64,000 nucleotides of DNA from an uncultured Acidimicrobiales bacterium (GCA_938021675.1 CALIFY010000066.1:1-64000), one strand, 5' to 3'; counted from the first letter of the stretch, positions 8,561-18,183 are shown. Numbers and translations are program-made. Notes: a model not told the origin generated them from the letters alone.

Positions 8561-9754
8561 CTACAGTGCCGAGGCACTATCGGCGAGGCTCCGGGTCAGC
8601 GCATCGATGACCCGTTCCACGTCGGCGTCGATCAGGCCACTCCCGGAAGGAAGACAGATCCCCTTGGCGAATAGGTGGTCGCTGACCGCCCCGCCAAACA
8701 TCTCAGCCGACGCAAAGATCGGCTGGCGATGCATCGGTTTCCACGCTGGTCGAGCTTCGATGTTCTCGGCGTCAAGGGCTTGACAGATCGTGGCCGGCTC
8801 TATTCCCTCCGGCAACATCGCCACGGTCAGCCAGTGGTTCGGACGCTCGGTCGCTCCGTTGGGACACCACTCCAACTGGGCCAATGCAGAACTCGACCGG
8901 TAGAGGTCATTGATCGCCGCCCGGCGAGCGACCCGACGTTCCAGCGTCGACAATTGGGCGCGGCCGAGCGCGGCCAACAAGTTGGACATCCGGTAGTTGA
9001 ACCCGATGGCCTCGTGCTCGTAGTGAAGCACCGGTGAGCGGGCCTGCGTCGCAAGATAGCGAGCACGGTCAACGGTTTCGGCTGAGCCGAGCAGCGCACC
9101 CCCGCCGCTGGTGGTGATGATCTTGTTCCCGTTGAAACTGAGAATGGCCGACCGACCGAACGAGCCGGCCATGCGTCCACAACTGCGTGACCCGAGACCC
9201 TCGGCCGCGTCCTCGACCAGTGGCACGTCATAGCGGTCACAGACCGACATCAAGGCCTCGTAATCGGCACAGCTGCCGTAGAGGTCGACGGCGACGACGG
9301 CTCGGGGCACCTGACCCCTCGCCGCTTTACGGTCGAGCAAGTCGGCCAAGACCGAGGGTGAGAGGGCCCACGTCTCGGCATCGACATCGCAGAACACCGG
9401 GGTGGCTCCAGCGTGGACGACAGCGAACGCGGTGGCGGCAAACGTCGCCGATTGAACCACGACCTCATCACCGGGCCCCACCCCGACATCGAGCAGCGCC
9501 AGATGGAGGGCCGCGGTCCCCGACGACAACGCCACCCCAGCTTCCACGCCGACGTACTCGCACAGCTCCTGTTCAAAGGCCACCAGGTCTGGTCCGACCG
9601 GGGCGATCCACCCGTCGTCGAAACTACGGACCAGGGCGTCCCGTTCGGCCGGACCGACGTCGGGACCCGACAACAGGATGCGTGAAGGCTCTGTCGTCAC
9701 CGGGGAGGTCTGATCGTCCGATGCACCGATCGTTGCCTCCTCAGAGATGCTCAA
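8561..9754 (-). CDS. DegT/DnrJ/EryC1-family PLP-dependent sugar aminotransferase
   Basis: The ~397-residue protein matches DegT/StrS transaminases: SSGTAALHLALLDVGVGPGDEV, the PLP-contacting LVEDAAEGLGS and the lysine in FNGNKIITTSGGG, which forms the Schiff base. It would aminate a 4- or 3-keto nucleotide sugar made by the neighbouring dehydratase/dehydrogenase. It overlaps the dehydrogenase stop. The start is unclear: a TTG at 9754 is listed, a GTG at 9700 is possible, and a strong GAGGAGG near 9740 is followed by an in-frame ATC, not a normal start. Confidence 0.85.
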   Translation of the reverse strand: MSISEEATIGASDDQTSPVTTEPSRILLSGPDVGPAERDALVRSFDDGWIAPVGPDLVAFEQELCEYVGVEAGVALSSGTAALHLALLDVGVGPGDEVVVQSATFAATAFAVVHAGATPVFCDVDAETWALSPSVLADLLDRKAARGQVPRAVVAVDLYGSCADYEALMSVCDRYDVPLVEDAAEGLGSRSCGRMAGSFGRSAILSFNGNKIITTSGGGALLGSAETVDRARYLATQARSPVLHYEHEAIGFNYRMSNLLAALGRAQLSTLERRVARRAAINDLYRSSSALAQLEWCPNGATERPNHWLTVAMLPEGIEPATICQALDAENIEARPAWKPMHRQPIFASAEMFGGAVSDHLFAKGICLPSGSGLIDADVERVIDALTRSLADSASAL

Positions 9755-11051
9755 CCGATGGTCCCGCTGTGAGGCTCCGACGAGTATCGAATACGTACTC
9801 GGCTCGTTCGACCACCCGTCCGTAGTCGAGATCATCATGGTTGGTCACCACGACCACCGCGTCTGAAGCGTCGAGCACGTCGTCGTCGAGGGTTGCCAGT
9901 CGCTCGGTCTTGTCGTCGAGCTCGTATGGGCCGACGTGCTCATCGAACACCTTGACGTCGGCTCCTAAGGCCAGGAGGCGCAGTATCAATTCGGTCGCCG
10001 GTGTCTCTCTCGCATCGTTTGAGTTCTTCTTGTACGCCACGCCGAGCACGATGATCGATGACCCTTTGACCGCCTTCAACCGATCGTTCAATCCAGCCTG
10101 CACCCGTCCGGCCACGTAGGCCGGCATGCCATTGTTTACATCGTTGGCGATCTTGACGAACCTCGACACCGACCCGAGACGACGCTCGAATTGCCACGAG
10201 AGGTACGACGGGTCGACCGGCAGACAATGGCCACCAACACCGGGGCCGGGATAGAACGGCATGAACCCGAACGGCTTGGTGTTTGCCGCATCGATAACGT
10301 CCCAAATGTCGATATCGAGTGAGCGAGCGTGCATGGCCAACTCGTTGACGAGTGCGATGTTGACGTGGCGGAACGTGTTTTCGAGAAGCTTGGTCAGCTC
10401 CGCCTCCCGGGTTCCCCCGACGGGGACCGTGGTGTCGACGATGCCATCGTAGAAGGCTTTGACCTCCCGCATCGATGCCTCGTCAACACCCGATACCACC
10501 TTGGGTGTCTTCTTGAAATCCCATACCTGATTCCCGGGGTCGATGCGTTCCGGGGAGTAGCCGAGAAAGAAGTCTTTCCCGGCCTGAAGTCCCGAGCCGG
10601 ATTCGAGCAGCGGAGCAACGACGTCTTCGGTCGTCCCCGGGTAGGTGGTCGATTCGAGGATGACCATCGCACCGGCCTGGAGATGGGTGGCCAGCGTGAC
10701 CACGGCCGACTCGATGAAGGAAATGTCGGGGGCGCCCTCGGTCAGGGGGGTGGGGACGGTGATGACCGCCACGTCGAAGCCAGCCAGTTGGTCACTGGAG
10801 TCGGTTGGCAGGTAGCGACCGGTATCGAGCGCTGCTCGCAACCCGGCATCATCGATGTCATCGATGTATGACTCGCCGGCGGCCAGCGCCGACACCTTTC
10901 GCTTGTCGAGATCGAAACCGATGACGCGGTGCCCGGTTTCGATGGCCCGCATGGCCAATGGCAGGCCGACGTAGCCCTGTCCGACGACCACGACGCGACG
11001 TCCGGTACCAGAAGGGGTTGGGGCGGGCGCTTCGCCCGACTCGGTTGTCAT
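9741..11051 (-). CDS. UDP-N-acetylhexosamine 6-dehydrogenase (WbpA/WecC family)
   Basis: This 436-residue NAD-dependent enzyme has an N-terminal Rossmann motif (VVVVGQGYVGLPLA), the hinge KLLENTFRHVNIALVNEL and the catalytic cysteine region PGPGVGGHCLPVDPSYL. The C-terminal domain begins VLGVAYKKNSNDARETP. It oxidises C6 of a UDP-HexNAc in two steps to the uronate. WbpA-like (UDP-GlcNAc) and WecC-like (UDP-ManNAc) substrates cannot be separated by eye. Its ATG overlaps the stop of the upstream 4,6-dehydratase gene (ATGA), and its stop lies inside the aminotransferase start, so the three sugar-nucleotide genes are coupled. Confidence 0.88.
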   Translation of the reverse strand: MTTESGEAPAPTPSGTGRRVVVVGQGYVGLPLAMRAIETGHRVIGFDLDKRKVSALAAGESYIDDIDDAGLRAALDTGRYLPTDSSDQLAGFDVAVITVPTPLTEGAPDISFIESAVVTLATHLQAGAMVILESTTYPGTTEDVVAPLLESGSGLQAGKDFFLGYSPERIDPGNQVWDFKKTPKVVSGVDEASMREVKAFYDGIVDTTVPVGGTREAELTKLLENTFRHVNIALVNELAMHARSLDIDIWDVIDAANTKPFGFMPFYPGPGVGGHCLPVDPSYLSWQFERRLGSVSRFVKIANDVNNGMPAYVAGRVQAGLNDRLKAVKGSSIIVLGVAYKKNSNDARETPATELILRLLALGADVKVFDEHVGPYELDDKTERLATLDDDVLDASDAVVVVTNHDDLDYGRVVERAEYVFDTRRSLTAGPSVEHL

Positions 11052-13003
11052 GACACACTCGATTCGGTTGTGAGGTCTATGAGCGACAACGGATCGTCGC
11101 CGCTTATGAGAGTTCTGGCCTGTTCGACAGTCTCGGCGCCCATGATCTCAAGGGCCTTTGCCGGGTCTCCTGCGTCGGCCGACGCATGCATGATCCGCGG
11201 GTGAACCTTGACCGCCGCTCGTTCCTTGTCGGCGATCAGTACCTCGTCGAGTTTTTCACCAGGTCGCAGACCGGTGAATTCGATTTTGGCCCCCGGCCGC
11301 AGCATCTCGATCAACTGGTTCGCCAGATCCACGATCTTGACCGGCTCGCCCATGTCGAGGATCAGGACCTCCCCTGGGTCGCCGATGGCACCGGCTTGGA
11401 CCACAAGGCGGGCAGCTTCGGGGATCGTCATAAAGTAGCGGGTGACATCGGGGTGGGTCACCGTGATCGGGTTGCCGTCCTCAAGCTGACGAATGAAGGT
11501 CGGCAGGACCGAACCGCGCGATCCGAGCACGTTGCCGAAGCGAACAGAAAGGTACGGCGCCGACGTCGTGCCAGCAGCTCGAGCGGTAAGGCGCTCAGCA
11601 GCCAACTTCGTCGCTCCGAGAACGGAGGTCGGGTCGGCTGCCTTGTCGGTGCTGACGTTGACGAATCGACTGACCTGATGGGCCATCGCCGCGTCCAACA
11701 GGTTTTTCGTGCCGAGCACGTTTGTCTTGATGCCTTCGGCCGGATGGTTCTCAAGCAACGTCAGATGCTTGAGCGCGGCGGCATGGAACACCACCTCGGG
11801 CTTGGTCTCGGCGAATATCTCGAAGATCCGCTCCCTGTCACGTATGTCGGCCACGACGAGCTCGTCGGTATCGAGCAATGCTCGACCTTCCATCGAAAGT
11901 TGGAGGCCGTGCAGTGCGGTCTCGTCGCGGTCGAGAAGGTAGAGCCGTCCCGGATCGAATCCTCGAACCTGACGGGACAACTCCGACCCGATGGAGCCGC
12001 CGGCACCGGTGATGAGAATCCGCCGCCCCCGGAGGTAGTCGGCGACCGACGCCAGATCGATCTCGACCGGGGCACGACCCAGGATGTCCTCGACCGTCGG
12101 TTGACGAACATCGGCCACCGACATCTTGCCGACCAGCTCGTTTGTCGCTGGAAGCACCCGTACTTCGAGCCCAGCCCGAACAGCAAGATCCGATAGCTCC
12201 TTGATGAGCTGCGAGTCGGCGCTCGGAAGCGCGATCAACAGCACGGTGGCGCCATGGCGGTTGGCCACCTCGATAAGATCGTCGCGAGTTCCTTCGACGC
12301 TGACCCCATCGAGCTGTCGCTCGGCCAGGATCTCGGCGTCGTCGAGCAAGGCCACCGGGTAGTACTCGGAGTTCGGGTCGGACAGCATGGCCCGAACGAC
12401 AAGGGCGCCGCCCTCTCCGGCACCGAACACCACGGTCCGTCTTGACCGGGTGACATCTGGACGTCTGTGATACTCCCACCAACGGCGCCAAAAGACTCTG
12501 GCACCGACCATCAGGCCCATGGCGGCAAGGGTCCCGGTGATAACCGCAGACGTTGGAAGATCCGATGGTGTCGGTCGCAGCAAAAAGTTGCCGATCATGA
12601 TTCCGGCGGCAACCGTCAGCCAAGTGATGCCGAGGGCCAACACTTCCTCGAATGAGCTGATCCGCCAGCGGTAGCGGTACATCCCAACCGTTCGACCGAT
12701 CAGAGCCTGGGCGACGACGGCCACGCTCGCCAGGATGAGAAGTTCACGGCCCGCTACCGCTACCGAGTCGGTCAGCTTCAGGATCGCCCCGATCGTGAGG
12801 CCGATGACCCATGCCGAACTGTCGACCATCAACGGCACGAACTTCGGCCGCTGATAGGTTAGCCGCAGTATCGGCGTGCTTTTCTCTACCAACCGCCACC
12901 CGACCCGCCGTGGCAGCGAGCCAGGCCACCACCCAGCCGTCATCGATTGCCGAACGCCGGGTTCCCGATCCGCCTCGCGCATGCGCTGTGCCCTCCGAAT
13001 CAC
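11048..13003 (-). CDS. Membrane-bound nucleotide-sugar 4,6-dehydratase/epimerase (WbpM/CapD-like)
   Basis: The product is 651 residues. An N-terminal block has about four membrane helices (residues 55-170), then a first Rossmann-like region (TVVFGAGEGGALVV) and a C-terminal SDR domain with ILITGAGGSIGSELSRQV, HAAALKHLTLLE and NVSTDKAADPTSVLGATK. The long FlaA1/WbpM class replaces the usual SDR Tyr by Met; here the position is Leu (LGATK). It should convert UDP-GlcNAc to a 4-keto-6-deoxy sugar that the DegT enzyme can aminate. The GTG at 13003 has AGGTGG upstream; internal ATGs at codons 8 and 21 are alternatives. Confidence 0.85.
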   Translation of the reverse strand: MIRRAQRMREADREPGVRQSMTAGWWPGSLPRRVGWRLVEKSTPILRLTYQRPKFVPLMVDSSAWVIGLTIGAILKLTDSVAVAGRELLILASVAVVAQALIGRTVGMYRYRWRISSFEEVLALGITWLTVAAGIMIGNFLLRPTPSDLPTSAVITGTLAAMGLMVGARVFWRRWWEYHRRPDVTRSRRTVVFGAGEGGALVVRAMLSDPNSEYYPVALLDDAEILAERQLDGVSVEGTRDDLIEVANRHGATVLLIALPSADSQLIKELSDLAVRAGLEVRVLPATNELVGKMSVADVRQPTVEDILGRAPVEIDLASVADYLRGRRILITGAGGSIGSELSRQVRGFDPGRLYLLDRDETALHGLQLSMEGRALLDTDELVVADIRDRERIFEIFAETKPEVVFHAAALKHLTLLENHPAEGIKTNVLGTKNLLDAAMAHQVSRFVNVSTDKAADPTSVLGATKLAAERLTARAAGTTSAPYLSVRFGNVLGSRGSVLPTFIRQLEDGNPITVTHPDVTRYFMTIPEAARLVVQAGAIGDPGEVLILDMGEPVKIVDLANQLIEMLRPGAKIEFTGLRPGEKLDEVLIADKERAAVKVHPRIMHASADAGDPAKALEIMGAETVEQARTLISGDDPLSLIDLTTESSVS

Positions 13004-13151
13004 CGCCCACCTGGCCGCATGGTATTGAGCCAGGCGGTTAACGGTCCTAGGCCGATCAACCTAACACCGCTCTCGGAGACCAAATGTTCGCGCTCTGACA
13101 CTCCGAGAACTTATTTTCCCATTCTCGCCTTTACTAACAAACTATGCCACC

Positions 13152-15431
13152 TCAAGGGCTCGGCGGGGTGGCGGCGGACCCCGTCCCAGGGGCCACGGAC
13201 GTGTCAGGATCGGGAACAGGTTCCGGATCAGGATCGGGCGCAGGCGGCTCGGGCTCCGGATCAGGCGCAGGCGGCTCGGGCTCCGGATCGGGATCAGGCG
13301 CAGGCGGCTCGGGCTCGGGCTCGGGCTCCGGATCGGGATCAGGCGGCTCGGGCTCCGGATCGGGATCGGGATCGGGATCGGGCACAGGCGGAACGGGGAC
13401 AGGTTCCGGATCGGGCACCGGCGGAACGGGATCATCAACGGGCAGATCGGGTTCCGGATCGGGTTCTTCGGCCTCCACTTCGGTCGGTTGTGGCGCCTGA
13501 ACCGTTCTGAGCGGCTGCGGTCGGCTGTTGGCCGACTCATCGACATCGTCTTCGGTCTCGTCCCGGTTCCTCGACACGACGATCCGGACCTCGGCACCCT
13601 CGTCGACGCGCTCGCCAGCGATCGGTTCTTGGCGGATCACTTCCCCGTCTCCGGTGTCGACGCTCAACTCATAGGTGACGACAACCTCGAAACCATCGAT
13701 GGCCAAGCGGCTGGTGGCCTCGGACTCGACTTTGCCCTCGATGTCTGGCACCTGCACCCGGACCTGCGATCCCGCCTCCTGCTCCAATTCGGGCGACAAC
13801 GGCTCGCCGGCCGCCACACCACTCGCAGAATCGGAACCTCCGCCGCCGAGCAGGATGACCAACCAACCGAGCACAGCCAGACCGAGCAGTATCGCAACCA
13901 CGATGGTGAGGACACGGATAGCACCGCCCCCGACGCTCGGGCGACCATAGACCCGGCCGTGGTGGCCCGATCCCAACGTCCGGAGCTCCGACGACGACCC
14001 AAACAAGCCGGCCTCGCTACCACCGGCCAGTGGTTGCCGTTCGAGACCGGGCACGTCGGCCGATTCCGTCGGGGGAGGGACGACCATGTGGGTGGCCGTC
14101 TGCTGGCTCACCTCGTCATACGGGCTCGTGTCGTCGGTCTTTTGAGGAGCCGGGTTTTTGTTCGCCGCAGGTGGCCGGTCGTCGATCTCGACGATGCCAA
14201 CCCCGTCCCGGTCACCGTTCGAGTCGAAACCAGCGGCGACGTCGACCCCCTCGTTTGCCGTACCTGACTTGAACGCCACCGTGTTGTCGTCCGATTGACC
14301 GGCTGTACCCGCTCCGACCGGTCGAGTGGCCACATCGGCACCGGACCGACCACCGGAGCCACCATCGGCTCCAGCAACGTCGTCATCGTCGCCGACACCC
14401 GAGTCGATTTCCCCCTGATCGGTCTTGGCATCTGGCAGCAACGTCGGGGTCAGGTGCGAGTGACGATCCCCGGGGTCGAACCGAACCGCTCCAGGACTGC
14501 TGTCGGTCGAGGACGTACCACCGGTCGTCTCGATGGGGGCCGGGAGGGCGTCGACCACAATCGTGGCGTCGGCATCGACCGACCGATCGGCTTCCAGCTC
14601 GGCCACGATCACCGTGTCCTGCTCGGCCACGACCGGCACCGACGTCGCCGTCTCCGCACCGGCGTCGGCCGACACTTCAACTTTGGCTAACGAAGCCATC
14701 GGCGCGTCGAGCGACGCCGGGTTGAGGACGGCGGCACCAAGCCGCCCGGCCAAGGCCTGAGCGGTAGGGCGACGAGCGAGGTCGGGGTCACCGCAGAGCT
14801 CTATCAATTCGCAAATCGCTTCCGGCGCACCGGATCCCCGCAGTTCGGCAAAGGCCTGGGGAGGGTACGGGAGCGGAACACCGTCGGGCCCAGAAAACGC
14901 ATCACCGGAAAAACGTCGCCCGGTTAGTACCTCGAGCAGCAGTAACCCGAGGGCTCGAACGTCCTCGCTCGCGGTGGCACCGTCTATGCCAGGAGCTTCA
15001 TCGAAACGGACGCTCAAGCCGCCGTCTTGTCCGACGACCACCCGATCGGGAGCGATCCGACCGTGAACGAGGCCAGCATCGTGAGCGGTAGCGACCGCGC
15101 CAGCGACCACGGCCACGGTGTCACAGGCCCACTCGAACGGCAGCGCACCATCCTCGGCAAGCACCTCAGCCAACGTCGAATGACCGAGGTCGAACAAGAC
15201 ATACTGGTTCCCGGTCGGGGACTTTCCGCTGCCCCTCAGGGTCACGAACCGTTGGTCATCAGCTAACCGCTGCATCGCGACCACATACCGCTCAAATCGC
15301 TCGGGGAACCCGTCGTCTTCGGTGGTGAAGACGCTCAGCGCTAACGGCTCACCATGCGCTGGATGCCGGGCTCGATACCGCGCCACAGACGGAGACGCGG
15401 CCAATGGTACGACATCGACCAGTCCTTCCAT
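13152..15431 (-). CDS. PASTA-domain receptor-like pseudokinase with Pro/Asp/Glu repeat tail
   Basis: The product is about 759 residues. Residues 1-230 show a Hanks-kinase fold outline, but every catalytic motif is altered: the VAIK Lys region reads LALSV, the HRDxKxxN loop reads HGRIAPDR and no DFG is present. A long acidic Thr/Asp/Gly linker follows, then one membrane helix (VLTIVVAILLGLAVLGWLVILL). A single extracellular PASTA-like domain (QVPDIEGKVESEATSRLAIDG) and a ~110-residue PDPEPEP-type tail end the protein. PknB-like relatives sense wall fragments; this one probably acts as a scaffold or sensor. The ATG at 15431 is preceded by GGAG; a GTG at 15446 also fits. Confidence 0.8.
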   Translation of the reverse strand: MEGLVDVVPLAASPSVARYRARHPAHGEPLALSVFTTEDDGFPERFERYVVAMQRLADDQRFVTLRGSGKSPTGNQYVLFDLGHSTLAEVLAEDGALPFEWACDTVAVVAGAVATAHDAGLVHGRIAPDRVVVGQDGGLSVRFDEAPGIDGATASEDVRALGLLLLEVLTGRRFSGDAFSGPDGVPLPYPPQAFAELRGSGAPEAICELIELCGDPDLARRPTAQALAGRLGAAVLNPASLDAPMASLAKVEVSADAGAETATSVPVVAEQDTVIVAELEADRSVDADATIVVDALPAPIETTGGTSSTDSSPGAVRFDPGDRHSHLTPTLLPDAKTDQGEIDSGVGDDDDVAGADGGSGGRSGADVATRPVGAGTAGQSDDNTVAFKSGTANEGVDVAAGFDSNGDRDGVGIVEIDDRPPAANKNPAPQKTDDTSPYDEVSQQTATHMVVPPPTESADVPGLERQPLAGGSEAGLFGSSSELRTLGSGHHGRVYGRPSVGGGAIRVLTIVVAILLGLAVLGWLVILLGGGGSDSASGVAAGEPLSPELEQEAGSQVRVQVPDIEGKVESEATSRLAIDGFEVVVTYELSVDTGDGEVIRQEPIAGERVDEGAEVRIVVSRNRDETEDDVDESANSRPQPLRTVQAPQPTEVEAEEPDPEPDLPVDDPVPPVPDPEPVPVPPVPDPDPDPDPEPEPPDPDPEPEPEPEPPAPDPDPEPEPPAPDPEPEPPAPDPDPEPVPDPDTSVAPGTGSAATPPSP
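13203..13480. repeat. Imperfect short tandem repeats encoding a (D/E)P-rich tail
   Basis: Units of gg(c/a)tc(c/g)gg(c/a) type recur almost without interruption. On the minus strand they encode alternating Pro with Asp or Glu, including repeats of EPEPPAPDPDP. This forms the extended extracellular tail of the pseudokinase. Such tracts commonly vary in copy number through slippage. Confidence 0.85.
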
Positions 15432-15551
15432 CCGAAGCTCCACCACACCAGCTTAGTGGCCGCTGGCCTGGCGAATGCGACGAAGCGCACAGACAGGTCA
15501 CCAATCCCCACCGGTATCGAGTTTGCGTGCCGCGGTGGTGACCGTCGGCGC

Positions 15552-17315
15552 CTAGGAATCGCCCGCTGGATTTCGGACCGGAATCTCGCCCGTCGCGGCC
15601 ACCTGTTCGGCGAACGCACCCTGGTCTTGGGCGGCCACCGGCGCCGCAGAAGCGACCGGAGCATTCGCTCCACCGGCGGTTCCCGGGGTGCCAACCAAGC
15701 CGGCCGTCAGCTCACGCCGAGCCCGGATCGGGGCATCGCGTTCGTAGCTGTACTTGCTCGCCCCACCTTTGACGCCGACCAAGACCACCCCGAGCACATC
15801 GGCACCGACGCCTCGGAGGCTTTGGATGGCCGTCGAAAGCTGCGCCTTTGACGTCTCTCCGGCCATTGCGACGACGATGACCGCATCGACGTGCCTGGCG
15901 ATTGAAAGTGCATCCGGAACCGGAAGCACCGGGGTCGAGTCGAGAATCACTAAATCCGACTCGTCCTCCAGGTTGTTGAGCAGACCGGAGAAGGCACGAG
16001 AGGCGACGAAGTCACCCGGGCTTGACGGCACCGGTCCACTCGGGATGATGACCAGATTGCCGCGCTTGTCTTCAACTCTGAGCGCCAGCTTGTTGATCTC
16101 GGTGCCCTGCAGCAGGTTGTCGGACAGGCCCGGCTCGATCGGACAACCGAAAATCTTGTGAATACGGGGCCGGCGGAAGTCGACGTCGACGAGCACCACC
16201 CGATGGTCGATCGCGCTCATGGCCCACGCCAGGTTGGCCGAACTCGTCGACTTGCCTTCGCCCTGGGATGGGCTGGTGATCAAAATCGATTTGACCTTGC
16301 GTCCGAGCAAGGCGAACTCAAGGGCGGTCCTGACCTTCTGATACCCCTCGGCGACCGCGCTCTCCGGGCTGTTCATCGCGGCCAGTGCCAGGTCCTGGCG
16401 CAGCTCGGACCGCACGGCCCGGGGGATGGCGCCGAGCACCGGCGCGCCGACCACGTCGTCCGGTGTCTTCAGCGACCGGTCGAGATTGTCGGCCAACAGC
16501 GCAAGCACCGCTCCGACGATCAGGCCGGCAAAGGACCCGAGCACCAAGTTTCGTGACAGCGGGGCATTGGCCGGGCCCGGAGGCTCGGCCGCGGTCTGGG
16601 TGAGTCGGGCGGTACCGGTACGGGCGAGTTCGCTCCCCAGCTGCAACTGGGTGATCGTCCCGGCAACGCTTTGAATGTCGACATCGATCAGGTCGAGTTC
16701 AACTTGGAGTTCGGCTTGCTTACGGTCGACCCTGGCCTGAGCGGCGGACCGCTCGACGTCGGTGTCGGCGTTCGCCAAGTCTTGCTCCAGTTCATCGAGC
16801 GGCACGCGGATATCGGCTCGGCTGTCGCGCAGGGTCGATAGTCGGGTACGAAGGCTCTCCACCGCGCCGCTGATGCTGTCGGCCGCTTCTTGCTGCTTTA
16901 CATCGACATAGACCGAGGCCCACGTGTTGGCGTAGAGCGCAGCGTCGGCCGCTGTCGGTCCACAGCCTTCGAAGCTCAAAAAGTCTGACTCGGCATCGCC
17001 TTGGATATCCACCTTCGGCTCAAGCCCGAGCTGATTAACAACCTCGGCCCGTATGGTGTCGCTGACCGCGAGATTGAGTTCGTTTGCCAAATCTCGGTTC
17101 GATGAGGCGACGTTGGCATCGCCCAGAATGGCCACCTGAGCCGCAGAGTCCGCCAGCAACACCTGAGCCGTCGAACAGTAACGCGGCGCCTGCTGGACAG
17201 TGAACGCGGTGGCGGCAACGACGATAAAGAGGTAGCCGGCGAGCACCCACGGCCACCTGCGTCGCAAGATGCGCAGGTAGTCGGAAAGCTCCGGGTCGTC
17301 GCGTTCGTCTCGCAT
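15552..17315 (-). CDS. Wzz-BY-kinase fusion (polysaccharide copolymerase and autokinase)
   Basis: The 587-residue product begins at ATG 17315. The N-terminal Wzz half has DDPELSDYLRILRRRWPWVLAG and a first membrane helix, then a periplasmic coiled-coil region (residues ~130-260, Gln/Glu/Ala-rich). A second helix (LVLGSFAGLIVGAVLALLA) leads to a cytosolic CpsD-type kinase with Walker A SPSQGEGKST, Walker A' VLVDVDFRRP and Walker B LVILDSTPV. It controls polymer length by phosphorylation-dependent interaction with the export machine. The usual C-terminal Tyr cluster is weak: only SKYSYERD is seen. The longer open frame to 18101 is antisense to the divergent gene. Confidence 0.87.
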   Translation of the reverse strand: MRDERDDPELSDYLRILRRRWPWVLAGYLFIVVAATAFTVQQAPRYCSTAQVLLADSAAQVAILGDANVASSNRDLANELNLAVSDTIRAEVVNQLGLEPKVDIQGDAESDFLSFEGCGPTAADAALYANTWASVYVDVKQQEAADSISGAVESLRTRLSTLRDSRADIRVPLDELEQDLANADTDVERSAAQARVDRKQAELQVELDLIDVDIQSVAGTITQLQLGSELARTGTARLTQTAAEPPGPANAPLSRNLVLGSFAGLIVGAVLALLADNLDRSLKTPDDVVGAPVLGAIPRAVRSELRQDLALAAMNSPESAVAEGYQKVRTALEFALLGRKVKSILITSPSQGEGKSTSSANLAWAMSAIDHRVVLVDVDFRRPRIHKIFGCPIEPGLSDNLLQGTEINKLALRVEDKRGNLVIIPSGPVPSSPGDFVASRAFSGLLNNLEDESDLVILDSTPVLPVPDALSIARHVDAVIVVAMAGETSKAQLSTAIQSLRGVGADVLGVVLVGVKGGASKYSYERDAPIRARRELTAGLVGTPGTAGGANAPVASAAPVAAQDQGAFAEQVAATGEIPVRNPAGDS

Positions 17316-17411
17316 CCCCAACAATCCTACAGATGGATCGTGCTCCAATGCCCGCAGGAGACATGAGTCCATGTCCGCATAGGCAGCAAAACCGGCAGTA
17401 CGCTCACCGTC

Positions 17412-18110
17412 GTGACAAGGCTCGGCGACTTGGCGCCCGAAGGAGTTGTGGTCGTCGAGGCGACGGCCGACGATTGGCACGCACCGTTGGCCCCTACCGA
17501 AGAAGCGGCCGTAGAACGGGCGGTTGAGCGCCGCCGTTCCGAATTCCGGGCCGGCCGGGCCTGTGCCAAGCGGGCCCTCCGAGCACTGGGTCGGCCGACG
17601 GCGGCGATTCCAAGCGGATCGGACCGGGCCCCGATTTGGCCGGAACACACCGTGGGTGCAATAACCCACTGCGATGGGTATTGCGCCGCCGCTGTCGCCG
17701 ATTTCGGTGAAGGCCGACGGCAACTGCTCGGACTCGGGATCGACGCCGAAGTCATCCAGCGCCTGCAGTCCGACGTCATGTCTCTCATCGCATCGGAACG
17801 GGAACAGCTGATGCTGGCCGGCCTGCCCACTCCCGGCGACGGCCGATGGGCGGCAGCATTGTTTAGCGTCAAAGAATCGATACACAAAGCGATCTACCCC
17901 TCTACCGGGGTCCGACTCGACTTTCTCGACGTCGAACTCACGATCGATCCGGCGGGGACAGCCGAACTCGGCTTCCTGTCCCCGACCGCGGAGTCGGCGT
18001 TCGGGAACGCCACATTCTCCTCTCGGTTCGCCGTCGATGGCCCGCTGGTTTTCTCCGCAGCCTGGCTGTCGCCGGACCGAACTAGGTCCGACGACAGCCA
18101 CCTCGGGTAG
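17412..18110 (+). CDS. 4'-phosphopantetheinyl transferase (EntD/Sfp superfamily)
   Basis: The 232-residue protein carries the family motifs GAITHCDGYCAAAV, LGLGIDAEVI (Mg-binding Asp and acidic partner) and FSVKESIHKAIYP (the W/FxxKExxxK signature). It transfers the phosphopantetheine arm from CoA to the conserved Ser of T/ACP domains, converting apo to holo carriers. It is the obvious activator of the assembly lines at 19493-35992 and 45649-49692. The start is a GTG at 17412. It is divergent from the kinase gene across about 96 bp and is followed 73 bp later by galE. Confidence 0.9.
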   Translation: MTRLGDLAPEGVVVVEATADDWHAPLAPTEEAAVERAVERRRSEFRAGRACAKRALRALGRPTAAIPSGSDRAPIWPEHTVGAITHCDGYCAAAVADFGEGRRQLLGLGIDAEVIQRLQSDVMSLIASEREQLMLAGLPTPGDGRWAAALFSVKESIHKAIYPSTGVRLDFLDVELTIDPAGTAELGFLSPTAESAFGNATFSSRFAVDGPLVFSAAWLSPDRTRSDDSHLG

Positions 18111-18183
18111 CCCTTCTCATCGGCCACGACGTGGGTCGTCGGTACTATCGTCGATCACGTGGGCCAGAGAGGCGAAACCCATC

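Noticed and set aside
13144-13500. Plus-strand frame rich in Gly-Ser (118 residues)
   Set aside because: It is the complement of the repetitive Pro/Asp/Glu tail of the pseudokinase and has no independent start signal.
13400-13500. Short regular repeats considered as a CRISPR array
   Set aside because: Units are only 6-18 bp, contiguous, without unique spacers, and fully explained as coding low-complexity sequence.
17316-18101. N-terminal extension of the Wzz-kinase frame
   Set aside because: It is antisense to the PPTase, which has intact family motifs; the Wzz homology starts right after ATG 17315.
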